This document shows, one piece after another, positions 7,851 through 17,229 of a DNA stretch of 40,467 nucleotides (position 1 is the first letter of the stretch; each line of letters opens with the position of its first letter). The DNA is from CALUTH01 sp964452495 (GTDB lineage: Bacteria; Cyanobacteriota; Vampirovibrionia; Gastranaerophilales; Gastranaerophilaceae): NCBI GenBank assembly GCA_964452495.1, contig CAYVMC010000017.1, positions 1 through 40,467 of the forward strand. Direction: 5' to 3'. The position numbers and the translations under genes were made by a program. The notes under the pieces are model-generated. The model did not search any database. It worked only from the letters and a program-made list of their open reading frames with translations, and was not told the DNA's origin.

Positions 7851-10800
7851 TTGTTACTTAATAATTTATTTGATATCCAAAATTTTTGTGGATACATAGT
7901 TGATGAAAAGAGAAGGAATTGTGTACTAGCTAATATTCTGGCTGTGAATGCTGCATTTGAGTTTTTTAAAGAATGTGGTTTGAATCCAAGTATTGAATTT
8001 GCGGCACATAGAATTAAAAAAGTTTTGGAAGATATTGATATTTCTGATGTGTATATCGGAAATTTGAGGCTTGATGTTCGTCTTGGTATGAAACAGGGTG
8101 AGTATATTGTTCCTTGCTGTCACTATGATTATGAAATTGTACCGGATCTTTATATGTTTGTTGATTATGATAAAGAGACGGGGCAAACAGAGATTGCAGG
8201 CTTTATTGAACCGGAAAAAATTGACAAATTTAATCAGGACGGTAACTATTATTTTATCCCGAAATCTTCTATTGTTTCTGTTGATACATTAGAAACAATT
8301 TTTGATACTCGGGTTTCAAAAGCCAAGAGTGGACTACCATTAAATTGTAAGAAAAAAAGTATTTTATATCTGGATAATCAACTTCTTGATACTAAAGAAT
8401 TTTATCAGGATTTAATGTCCTATGAAAAAGTTAGAAAAATGCTCTTGGAGTTCGTTGAAGCCGAAGAGGTGTTGTTTGCATTACATCTTACATTTGAAGA
8501 TAATTTTGAGACAATGTTAAAAGAGGCTATAGATATTGAAGAAAATGAATCTTCTAGCTCGAATGATTTTGAATTAGGTTTTGCGGATGGGCTTGTGGCA
8601 GCAGATGAGGTTGATACTAAAAAAGATGAAAGTATTTTGGCAACCCTTGTAACGCATGAAGATAATTCTGTAAAAGGTAATGTGTCTGTTGAAAGTGTAA
8701 ATAAACAAAATGCAGTTCAGACAACTCCTGTAATTGATTTGTTTCCAGAAGAAATACTTTCTGATGAAGAAGGCAAAGAACTTAAAGAGGGGGCGGATAA
8801 TGATACTCTTGATGTTGCTGGGGCGGAAGTTTTATCTGGGGAAAGTTTGCCTAATGCAGAAGTATCTAAAGTAGAACCTCAGCTTATAGAAACAGATAGT
8901 GTTGAGAAGTATAAGGAAGAAGATTTTCCTGAACAAGGTGAGTTGAAATCTTTAGAGTTATTGTCTTCTGAGGGACAGGTTGAGAATGCTGGTGATGTCT
9001 CTGTAAAGTTACTAGAAAATGATTCAACTGAAAAGATACTTGTTGTAAATTCAGTAGTAACTGATAATGCTGATAAAGTATCAGATGTAGAGCTGGACTT
9101 GTCTGATGGCGAAGTTCCGGCGGAAACTGGAAAAGATGACTTAACTTCTCCGGAACCTGAAATGGAAATTTCTGAAGTAACAGAAGCAAATGAGCCGGAA
9201 GAATTGTCAGATGATATGGAATTAGGATTGTCTGACAACGAAGAACTTGCAGATGCCGAAGTAGTAGAGGAATTAACTCTTGTTGAGTCTGAGGAAATAG
9301 AAGCAAATGGGCCGGAAGAATTGTCAGATGATATGGAATTAGGATTGTCTGATGACGAAGAACTTGCAGATGCCGAAGTAGTAGAGGAATTAACTCTTGT
9401 TGAGTCTGANNNNNNNNNNNNNNNNNNNNNNNNNNNNNNNNNNNNNNNNNNNNNNNNNNNNNNNNNNNNNNNNNNNNNNNNNNNNNNNNNNNNNNNNNNN
9501 NNNNNNNNNGCCGAAGTAGTAGAGGAATTAACTCTTGTTGAGTCTGAGGAAANNNNNNNNNNNNNNNNNNNNNNNNNNNNNNNNNNNNNNNNNNNNNNNN
9601 NNNNNNNNNNNNNNNNNNNNNNNNNNNNNNNNNNNNNNNNNNNNNNNNNNNNTAGAAGCAAATGAGCCGGAAGAATTGTCAGATGGTATGGAATTAGGAT
9701 TGTCTGACAACGAAGAACTTGCAGATGCTGGAGAGGTAGAGGAATTAACTCTTGTTGAGTCTGAGGAAATAGAAGCAAATGAGCCGGAAGAATTGTCAGA
9801 TGGTATGGAATTAGGATTGTCTGATGACGAAGAACTTGCAGATGCCGAAGAAGTAGTAGAGGAATTAACTCTTAATGAGCCGGAAGAACTACCAGATGAT
9901 ATGGAATTAAAACTTACCGGTATAGAGTCATCTGTAGATGTAGAGACTACTAAATCACTAGTTGATGCAGGTGTAAATACTGAGGAGTTATCATTAGCAT
10001 CAGTTGAACAGACAGAACTTTCTGACACAAATGCTTACTTGCAATCAGAAAATGAGCTGGATACAGTTAATGCAGATGAAGATTTAGGATTAAGTTTTTC
10101 TGATTTTGCAGATGAGATGGAAAATGCTGACAAAAAGTCTAAAATTGATGCAGAGACAGAAGAAGAAAAGACATATGATCCAGATTATATACCGGATTTT
10201 GCATTAGGAGAGTTTAAATTAGCAACAGATGATGATACAGTGTCTTCTACCGATATACCATCATCAGCTATAGCACAAGAGCTTGATATAGAGCTTGAAA
10301 ATGAGCTTAAAGAGGTTGAAGCGATTGTTGAATCAGATGATACTAAGTCACAAGTGTCAAGCTTAGATATTCAAGCTGCGATGGAAGGTTTTGTTAATAC
10401 TATGGAGCCTGATGATACAATTCATGCTGTTCAGCAGACATTTACCGGAGAAAATGCTGATGAGCAACTTGCAGAAGCATCACTTGCTCAGGATTTCTCT
10501 GAAGTAGAACAAGAATTGCAGGATAATATTGAAGAAGATTCTGAAGACGATGTAGACAAAGAGGCTGAAATTAATGAAGACATTGATGAACTATACACAG
10601 ATAATGTGATGGAACCAGCATTTGAACATTCGGCTTCTTATAAGAAAAAGAAAAAATCACCGGCAGGGCTTGTTGGGGGCATGTTTGTTTTAATTGTTGC
10701 CCTCGGTGTATTAGGCTTTATAAATAAGGAGACTATTTTAAGTAAACTTCCTGGAGCCGCAACGGTCGAATCTGTACCGAACGAACTGGCCGCACCGGTA

Positions 10801-11241
10801 GAAAATACAGTTGCACAGCAGCCAAAGAAAGATGTACTAGAAACTGAAGCAGAAGCAATGCTTAATGATATAGAAGAACCTGTACAGCTTCTCGATACAT
10901 CTGTATCAATCTCTGCAATGACTGTAGATTGTGATGTTCCTGCTTATATGATTAATACACATTCTCGCAGGTATTTAGTCAAGCTTGCAAAGCGTATGCA
11001 ATTGCAGTTAAAAAATGCGTTACTTATTGCAGGTGAACAGCCTCTTGCTAATAAGATTGTTGTTGACCTGTCTGTTGATAAAGATGTCTTAAAGTATGAA
11101 AAGATATCCAGTTCGTCGGGTTCTAAAAAGGTAGATGAAATAGTTTCATCTACAACTCAGGTTGTTCTCAAGGATACTCAGCCTTATGCAGGGACTTTTG
11201 GACAGAATCAAGGTATTATTAAGTTGATTGTTAAATTTTAG
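7851..11241 (+). CDS. Large acidic single-pass membrane protein: DUF1822-like head, 39-residue repeats, TonB-C-like tail (interrupted by two assembly gaps)
   Basis: This is one gene that appears as two frames because of two 100-base N blocks. Translation begins at TTG 7851, 10 bases after AGAAGAG. Residues 1 to about 215 form a globular domain (ANILAVNAAFEFFKECG, IGNLRLDVRLG, PDLYMFVDYD, EIAGFIEPEKI) that resembles the cyanobacterial DUF1822 family; this match is from memory. A long Glu/Asp-rich region follows, containing 39-residue repeats (9183-9891). Five lysines then precede a membrane helix (GGMFVLIVALGVLGF, near 10676-10725). By the positive-inside rule, the acidic part is cytoplasmic and the last 160 residues periplasmic. 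That tail ends with KIVVDLSVDKD, SSSSGSKKVDE and a final beta strand, like the TonB C-terminal fold. The sigma-like gene follows 8 bases later. A sensor or anchor role is inferred. Confidence 0.8.
9183..9891 (+). repeat. Intragenic tandem repeats, 117-bp unit (39 residues)
   Basis: Units begin at 9183, 9300, 9655 and 9772, each with GAAGCAAATGAGCCGG or a one-base variant and exactly 117 bases apart where contiguous; a further partial unit lies at 9510-9552 and a degraded one from about 9880. The encoded unit starts EANEPEELSDDMELGL and ends EELTLVESEEI. Copies differ by very few bases, which indicates recent expansion or homogenisation. Total copy number is unknown because of the two gaps. 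Confidence 0.95.
9410..9652. other. Two assembly gaps (N blocks 9410-9509 and 9553-9652) inside the repeats
   Basis: Both blocks are exactly 100 Ns, so they are placeholders and not measured lengths. From the repeat phase, the first true gap should be 79 bases plus a multiple of 117, and the second a multiple of 117 (possibly zero). The second placeholder is one base out of frame, which creates the false frameshift. Confidence 0.9.
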
Positions 11242-11249
11242 GTTAGATT

Positions 11250-11801
11250 ATGGACAAACTACAAAAGACAAAATATGAAAATCTTATAATAGAAGTAATT
11301 ACTCAGAATGAACGTTACAAGGGTAATGAGGACTTATTAAAATCTATATATGATGATGTTGTTATACGTTTGGGCGGAATCTTGGAAACAATCAAGGATG
11401 AAGCGATTGTAAAAAGTTATATAGAAAAAATTGTTAAGCTTTCTATTATAACTATTGTTAAAAAACGTAATTTGTCTATACCCTCTTCAACTAGTTTATC
11501 AAAACCTAATGTAAATAAGTCAGCAGAATATTATGATGCTTTAAGTTATCAACCTGCGGCAAAAAAAGAAGGTATTAGTATAAATGAAAAAGCGGCGGAA
11601 AAACTAAAATCGGAAATTATAGAACTAGCAGAAAAATATCCTCAAAAAGATTTTATAAAGCTGTATAATTTAAGATTTATTGAAAATAAATCTTTGGAGT
11701 CAATTTCTGATGAATTAAATGTGTCTCAGACACAGGCTGCAGAACAGTTATTTGAGCTGGCTGCACTGGCAAAGAGAATATCAGCTGATGAATTGTCCTA
11801 A
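11250..11801 (+). CDS. Sigma-70 region-4-like helix-turn-helix protein (183 aa)
   Basis: Residues about 120-177 read like sigma factor region 4: FIKLYNLRFIENKSLES, then ISDELNVSQTQAAEQLFEL and AALAKR, that is, a helix, a helix-turn-helix and a closing helix, which normally bind the promoter -35 element. The first 75 residues are helical (NERYKGNEDLLKSIYDDVV) and could be a reduced region 2, although the usual region 2 motifs are not evident; residues 76-110 are a linker. It is best described as a divergent sigma-like or anti-activator DNA-binding protein. It starts 8 bases after the large membrane protein and overlaps the next gene by 14 bases, so all three are likely co-transcribed and coupled. 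In Cyanobacteria I recall DUF1822 genes lying near sigma-like genes, which would fit, but this was not checked. Confidence 0.7.
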   Translation: MDKLQKTKYENLIIEVITQNERYKGNEDLLKSIYDDVVIRLGGILETIKDEAIVKSYIEKIVKLSIITIVKKRNLSIPSSTSLSKPNVNKSAEYYDALSYQPAAKKEGISINEKAAEKLKSEIIELAEKYPQKDFIKLYNLRFIENKSLESISDELNVSQTQAAEQLFELAALAKRISADELS

Positions 11802-14766
11802 GTGTAAGAAAGAGATAGATGAAAATACGATTAAATGTCCGCACTGTCATACCAAAATTGGTTCTCTGTGTAAGTTTTGTGGTGCATATAATCCCATAAC
11901 AGTATCGGTATGTTCATTCTGTAAGTCTGAGCTTTTAAAACATTGTCCGGAATGTAATGCTTTAAATTTACCCGAAGCAGCTACTTGTAGAAAATGTGGA
12001 CATAAATTTATACAATCGGAAGAAAATGATGATGAATTGAATAAGTATGTAGAAGAAGTCCGTCCGGTTATTAAACCGGAAAGTAAAGCTATTTCACAGC
12101 AAAAGGCTAAAAATCTTCTTGTTAAAGCAATTAAAGATGATAATGTAAAAATTATTTCAATAAGTGGTGAGAGCGGAATAGGAAAAAACCTTATTCTGCG
12201 TTTTGCGGCAAGTGATTTAAAAAGTTATAAATTCGTGTGGCTGCTTGGTAAATGTACCCAGATTACGCAGTTGACTCCGATGGGCTTTATACAGGATGTT
12301 TTGTTGACTTTTTTTAATGTAAATAATTACTGTATTGATACTTTGTTATTAAAAAAGAATGCTGTTAAATTTTTCAAGCAGGATTTTCCTTCTTTATCCA
12401 ATAGTGAAATTTTAGATTTACTAAATTTTTTGTATCCGGAAAAAACTGATTATTTTGAAAATATTTACATAAATAAAGAAAAATATATTAATATTCTTCT
12501 AAAAGTATTTAAAACAATTATTGCACAAATAAAGGTTCTTTTTGTTGTTGATAATTTTGAAAATATGGACAGTGCTTCATATGACTTCTTAAAGCGTTTA
12601 TTAGAACAAGAGGAAGTACAGGAAAATTGCAAATTTATTTTTACATATATAGAACCTGCACCGGTTAGGGGAATATTTTCATCGCCTTCTATAAAAGACA
12701 ATGCGTATAAAGACATTACTATTTCTACGCTTAAAAAAGTTCAGCTTGATGCATTTTTACTTCAGTATAATGACATAGAATTTTCTGCTGCAATGAAAGA
12801 TGCGTTGTTTAAAATTTCTAATGGAAACCCGTCTATTATTGAACAGGCGCTCAATCTAATGTCAGATTATAAACGGTTGGGGGTTGAACCGAAACTTCTT
12901 TCTAATATTGATTTAATAATTAGTAAAAGACTTGAGATTCTTAAAAAAGAAGACTTAATGGCGTATCGTATACTGATTGCCTGTGCAATTATGGGTGTGA
13001 AATTTTATCCTGCGGCACTTGAACGTATTTATAATGTGGGTAATGAATACTTAAAACTTATTTTATCTAAACTAGTTAAACTTAATTACATAATTCCCAT
13101 AAGTAATCTGTCTTTTGAGTTTAAGAGCAGTAAAATATGGAGTCTAATACTTACCAATGTTAAACAAACAGAGGATTACAATGATGTAAATCAGAATATG
13201 TTTAGTGTATTTGTAAATTACAAACTTTCTACAACTGCTGCCCTTGGATTTCTCGCTCAGAATTTGGATATGCAGGAGGAAGCTTTTGCAATCTGGACAA
13301 AGATAATGAAGTTTGCATCTTATATCGGTGATGTTAGTATTTATCTTATTGCTCAAAAACAAGCATTGCTTTTAACGGACATGATTTCTCTGCCTAATGT
13401 TGAGGTTGTTAAAAAGAATATATATACACGGGTTGGTAAGCTTCTTGAAAAGATTAATCCTGAAATGGCGATAGAATATCTGCCTAAAGCTCTTGAGCTT
13501 GTCGATGACACGGATATTTACCAGCGTATTGAACTCCTTGGATATTTGTCCTCATGTGCAATGAAAGTAGGAAACTATTATGGTGCAGTTGAATGTGCAG
13601 ATGTTGTTTTGGGACTGATACCGCAGGAAAGTGAATTAGAACGCGCGTTAATAAAAATAAGAAAGGTTAAAGCGCTTATAAAAATAGGAAATGTGGGACA
13701 GGTTGTAAATATTATTGATAATGAAATTTTACCTGTTCTTAATAATTATATTAATAAAAAGGGTGGTAATAAGAGCATATCTCAAGAATGTTTGTTTGAA
13801 AATTGGCTGGAGGTTTATTTTAACCTTGCTGAAGCGCTCATCTGGAGTGCAAATAACAGAGGACTTGAAGTTATAAGGTTTATTTTTGATACTTTAGAGC
13901 GTAATAATATACAAGATTATAATTTGCAGTTTAAAATTCAGTTATTCCTTGCATTTGCTAACAGTGTAAGAGGTAATATCAATTCCTCTATAGAAATTCT
14001 TAATGATACACTGGATCGTCATGAACTAGATGTTGTTGATGAAAAACTTATGTCCTTCTGGTATTTTATAAATGTAATTAATAAATTTTTTACTCATAAA
14101 TTTACCGGTATAACTGACGAATTATTTCAGGCTGTTACTTTTGCCAATAACGCGGGTGATAATTTTACGAAAAATATTTTAAAAACGCTGCTTGCAAAAT
14201 ACCTTCAAGAATGCGGTGAAAACAAAAAAGCACTTGAGATACTTGAAGAACAGGTTTCATATTTTGCGAAGGAAAAAATTGCAACAGGTGTTCTGCTAAC
14301 GTGGTACTTGATTTCAGATACAAAGCTTGTGACAAAAGGTTCACAGTTTGCACTTGACGTTGCAACAAAAGCACTGGATGTCGCTTGTGGAGCAAATGTT
14401 AATAACTATTATTTTATAGTACTTTTTAACAAACTAATTGGAGAAATCTATCTTGCCAAAGGCGATTTTGACTCTGCTAAAGTTTACATAGAAAAAGGTA
14501 TAGTTATTGCAAAACAGTTTGAAATGAGTGATATGCTTACACGTTTATATATATTGTACGGGAAGTATTATCAGGAACTTGCAATTCCTAAAACACAATC
14601 AAGGATTGAATATCTATCAAACGCAATAAAAATGTTTCAAGCAGCAAGAGATAAAAGTGAAACGCTTGAAAATCCGTACTTGAATAAACTTGTGAAAGAG
14701 GCATTTAGTGTTATTATATCGTTCTGTAAACTTAACAAAATAACACTCAAAAAGAGCAGTTCATAG
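11788..14766 (+). CDS. Zinc-ribbon, P-loop (STAND-like) and TPR-like protein (992 aa)
   Basis: The N-terminus has three CxxC...CxxC zinc ribbons (Cys 3/6/17/20, 28/31/42/45 and 53/56/67/70). An ATPase domain follows: Walker A GESGIGKN (127-134) with Asn where Thr or Ser is usual, and Walker B VLFVVDNFENMD (about 250-261). The remainder, about 500-990, is helical with TPR-like pairs (for example AIEYLPKALELVDD, KALEILEEQ, DFDSAKVYIEKGI). This order resembles STAND/AAA-16 regulators such as MalT relatives or the ATPase half of class III cyclases; no cyclase or DNA-binding output domain is seen. ATG 11788 is chosen because it begins at the first zinc ribbon and overlaps the sigma-like gene by 14 bases; the longer frame is only overlap. 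A likely role is an ATP-dependent switch or scaffold for the sigma-like partner (inference). Confidence 0.82.
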   Translation: MNCPKCKKEIDENTIKCPHCHTKIGSLCKFCGAYNPITVSVCSFCKSELLKHCPECNALNLPEAATCRKCGHKFIQSEENDDELNKYVEEVRPVIKPESKAISQQKAKNLLVKAIKDDNVKIISISGESGIGKNLILRFAASDLKSYKFVWLLGKCTQITQLTPMGFIQDVLLTFFNVNNYCIDTLLLKKNAVKFFKQDFPSLSNSEILDLLNFLYPEKTDYFENIYINKEKYINILLKVFKTIIAQIKVLFVVDNFENMDSASYDFLKRLLEQEEVQENCKFIFTYIEPAPVRGIFSSPSIKDNAYKDITISTLKKVQLDAFLLQYNDIEFSAAMKDALFKISNGNPSIIEQALNLMSDYKRLGVEPKLLSNIDLIISKRLEILKKEDLMAYRILIACAIMGVKFYPAALERIYNVGNEYLKLILSKLVKLNYIIPISNLSFEFKSSKIWSLILTNVKQTEDYNDVNQNMFSVFVNYKLSTTAALGFLAQNLDMQEEAFAIWTKIMKFASYIGDVSIYLIAQKQALLLTDMISLPNVEVVKKNIYTRVGKLLEKINPEMAIEYLPKALELVDDTDIYQRIELLGYLSSCAMKVGNYYGAVECADVVLGLIPQESELERALIKIRKVKALIKIGNVGQVVNIIDNEILPVLNNYINKKGGNKSISQECLFENWLEVYFNLAEALIWSANNRGLEVIRFIFDTLERNNIQDYNLQFKIQLFLAFANSVRGNINSSIEILNDTLDRHELDVVDEKLMSFWYFINVINKFFTHKFTGITDELFQAVTFANNAGDNFTKNILKTLLAKYLQECGENKKALEILEEQVSYFAKEKIATGVLLTWYLISDTKLVTKGSQFALDVATKALDVACGANVNNYYFIVLFNKLIGEIYLAKGDFDSAKVYIEKGIVIAKQFEMSDMLTRLYILYGKYYQELAIPKTQSRIEYLSNAIKMFQAARDKSETLENPYLNKLVKEAFSVIISFCKLNKITLKKSSS

Positions 14767-14785
14767 AATTAATTTCCTGTTTCTA

Positions 14786-14814
14786 TTGATTAAAATTTTT
14801 GAGAGGGGTATATT
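14786..14814 (+). promoter_or_regulatory. Promoter of serS
   Basis: TTGATT (14786-14791), 17-base spacer, TATATT (14809-14814). It lies between the STAND-like gene and serS and suggests that serS starts a separate unit. Confidence 0.55.
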
Positions 14815-14848
14815 TTATATTATATTAGTATGTATGAGAGGTGTTTAA

Positions 14849-16114
14849 ATGCTGGATATTCGTTTAATAAGAGAAAATCCCGAAAAGATAAATGAGTTGT
14901 TAAAGAGGAGAAATCCTGAACTTTCTGTGGATAAGGTAATAGAAATAGATGTTGAGCGTAGAAAAATTCAAACCGAGGCAGATGAATTACGAGCTTTGAG
15001 AAAGACAGAATCGCAAAAAATAGGCGAGATGAAAAAACGCGGTGAAAATACTGATGCAGTACAGGAGGAAGTACGTGCTATCGGTGATAAAATTAAGAAT
15101 CTGGAAGAAAAACAGGTTGAATTGGACGAGGCACAACGTACGTTGCTTCTCAATATTCCGAATATTCCAGATGAAACAACACCGGTTGGTCGGTCAGAAG
15201 ATGATAATGTGGAAGTACATAGAATCGGCGAACCAGTTAAATTTAATTTCGAGTTTAAACCGCACTGGGAAATAGGAGAGGCGAAAGGTATTGTTGACTT
15301 TGAACGTGGTGTTAAACTTTCTCAGTCTAGATTTGTTATGTACCGAGGCAAAGGTGCAAGGCTTGAGCGTGCAATTATTGAGTTTTTCCTGGATTTACAT
15401 ACACTGGAACATGGATATGAAGAAATTATGCCTCCGTTTATGGCTAATTCTGCGACAATGACAGGTACAGGTCAGCTGCCTAAGTTTGCAGAAGATATGT
15501 ATAAATGTCAGGATGAAGATTTGTACCTTATACCGACAGCGGAAGTGCCTGTTACAAATATTTATGCAAATGAAATTTTGTCAGAGGCTGATTTGCCTAA
15601 GTATATGGCTGCCTACACACCTTGTTTTAGACGCGAGGCAGGTTCTGCGGGGAAAGACACCAGAGGTTTAATCAGGGTTCATCAGTTTAATAAAGTTGAA
15701 ATGGTTAAACTTACAACACCTGAATCAAGTCCAGAAGAACATGAAAAATTAACTAAAAATGCTGAGAGGTGTTTAGAGCTTTTAGGACTTCCATACAGAA
15801 GAGTTGCACTTTGTACTGCTGATATAGGGTTTAGTGCTAATAAGTGTTTTGATCTTGAAGTATGGATGCCATCTTATAATACCTATAAAGAAATTTCAAG
15901 TTGTTCTAATTATGGTGATTATCAGGCAAGAAGAGCAAATATAAGATATAGAGATAAAGAAAGCGGCAAGACAAGATTTGTTCATACAATAAATGGTTCA
16001 GGGCTTGCAGTTGGCAGAACTTTTGCTGCAATTCTTGAAAACTTCCAGCAAGAGGACGGTTCTGTTGTCATTCCTGAAGTTTTGAGAAAATATACAGGAT
16101 TTGATAAAATCTAA
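14849..16114 (+). CDS. serS: Seryl-tRNA synthetase (421 aa)
   Basis: This cytoplasmic class II aminoacyl-tRNA synthetase charges tRNA-Ser with serine. The first 110 residues form the long helical hairpin that grips the tRNA variable arm (MLDIRLIRENPEKI at the start, then charged heptads). The catalytic core carries motif 2 (FRREAGSAGKDTRGLIR), the HQFNKVE block, and motif 3 (NGSGLAVGRTFAAILENFQ), with SSCSNYGDYQARR between them. The length of 421 residues is normal for the bacterial enzyme. The ATG at 14849 is preceded by AGAGG at a 7-base spacing and its own promoter. The lptF/lptG-family gene follows two bases after the stop, so they may be co-transcribed. Confidence 0.98.
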   Translation: MLDIRLIRENPEKINELLKRRNPELSVDKVIEIDVERRKIQTEADELRALRKTESQKIGEMKKRGENTDAVQEEVRAIGDKIKNLEEKQVELDEAQRTLLLNIPNIPDETTPVGRSEDDNVEVHRIGEPVKFNFEFKPHWEIGEAKGIVDFERGVKLSQSRFVMYRGKGARLERAIIEFFLDLHTLEHGYEEIMPPFMANSATMTGTGQLPKFAEDMYKCQDEDLYLIPTAEVPVTNIYANEILSEADLPKYMAAYTPCFRREAGSAGKDTRGLIRVHQFNKVEMVKLTTPESSPEEHEKLTKNAERCLELLGLPYRRVALCTADIGFSANKCFDLEVWMPSYNTYKEISSCSNYGDYQARRANIRYRDKESGKTRFVHTINGSGLAVGRTFAAILENFQQEDGSVVIPEVLRKYTGFDKI

Positions 16115-16116
16115 AC

Positions 16117-17229
16117 ATGAATTTAATTGAAAAATATCAAAATCTCAAAATACTGGATAAATACATCCTGCAGCAGGTTATAGGTCAGTTTATAATGGGT
16201 GTATTAGTTTTTACGTCAATCATTTTTGCGTCGGAAGGATTTATTACCTTAATCAAACAAATTTCAACCTATGGTGTACCATTTAAAGTTGCATTAATGA
16301 TAATAATTCTGCATTTACCAACCGTGTTTGTTATGACCATTCCCATGGGGGTGCTTCTTGCAACGGTTATGACTTTAAATAGTTTGAGTTTATTATCTGA
16401 GATTACAGTAATGAGAGCCTGTGGTATTGGGTTAAACAGGATAGCAAAACCGATTTTTATTTTTGCTATAGTTATGTCACTTGTAAGTTTTAGTATTAAT
16501 GAATTTGTTGTTCCTGTTATGACTAAGCAGGCAACGAATCTTGCTTTATGGGCTTTCGGGCAAAAAAATATACCGGAAGGTAAAAATAACTTTACATTCA
16601 AAGAACTAAAAGACCGTGGTACGCTAAAACGTTTATTCTATGTTGGTCAGTGTAAGAATAAAACTCTTTTTAATATAACACTTTTAGATAATTCTAAAGA
16701 AGGTACGATACAGATTTTACAAGCAAGAGAGGGGAAGACTTCCCCTGAGGGCTGGAAGTTTGATAAGGGAATTATTTATACAATTTCTGATGATGGTAAA
16801 ATTCTTGATACTGCAATGTTTGAACAATCAGACGCAATGTTTGGTATGGACTTAACTAAGGAAATGAATAAGAACGTTGCAAATGAACATAATTTCATTC
16901 AGCTTTTGAGGTATTTAAGTAAGCCGAATATTTCTGACAAACAGAGTTTGATGATAAGTTTGTATGATAAAATAGCCCTTCCGCTTATGACTATTGCGCT
17001 TGTACTTATCGGGGTGCCGCTTGCAATTACACCGCCGAGAGTACGGTATAATAGAGGATTTTTATTTAGTATTTTGATAATATTTGTGTATTATCTTGTA
17101 AGGGCTTTCTCAATATCTCTAGGTGAAGCAGGGACGTTAATACCTGTAATGGCCGCGTTCTTACCTAATATTATTTTGTCTGTAGCAGGTATATTTATTT
17201 ATTATAAGAAAGTGTTTACTATTAATTAA
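16117..17229 (+). CDS. LptF/LptG (YjgP/YjgQ) family permease (370 aa)
   Basis: The protein has the layout of the inner-membrane subunits that extract lipopolysaccharide and feed it to the Lpt bridge: cytoplasmic start (LDKYILQQVIGQFI), three helices in the first 140 residues, a soluble beta-rich middle (about 150-275, the periplasmic jellyroll), and C-terminal helices (about 280-365). PMGVLLATVMTLNSLS and ITVMRACGIGLNRI are recognisable family segments. LptF and LptG form a heterodimer with the ATPase LptB; only one subunit is encoded here, and I cannot tell which. It supports an outer membrane with lipopolysaccharide. It starts 2 bases after serS and its stop overlaps the thiL start by one base (TAATG). 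Confidence 0.9.
   Translation: MNLIEKYQNLKILDKYILQQVIGQFIMGVLVFTSIIFASEGFITLIKQISTYGVPFKVALMIIILHLPTVFVMTIPMGVLLATVMTLNSLSLLSEITVMRACGIGLNRIAKPIFIFAIVMSLVSFSINEFVVPVMTKQATNLALWAFGQKNIPEGKNNFTFKELKDRGTLKRLFYVGQCKNKTLFNITLLDNSKEGTIQILQAREGKTSPEGWKFDKGIIYTISDDGKILDTAMFEQSDAMFGMDLTKEMNKNVANEHNFIQLLRYLSKPNISDKQSLMISLYDKIALPLMTIALVLIGVPLAITPPRVRYNRGFLFSILIIFVYYLVRAFSISLGEAGTLIPVMAAFLPNIILSVAGIFIYYKKVFTIN

Noticed and set aside
9535..9660. A separate downstream protein starting near 9535
   Set aside because: The split arises from a placeholder gap of 100 Ns; the repeat continues across.
9183..9891. CRISPR array
   Set aside because: The repeats are contiguous, 117 bases, in frame and coding; there are no unique spacers.
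8879..10028. Long Ser-rich minus-strand frames over the repeat region
   Set aside because: Antisense shadows of the acidic repeats (GAA/GAT codons read backwards give Ser-rich frames).
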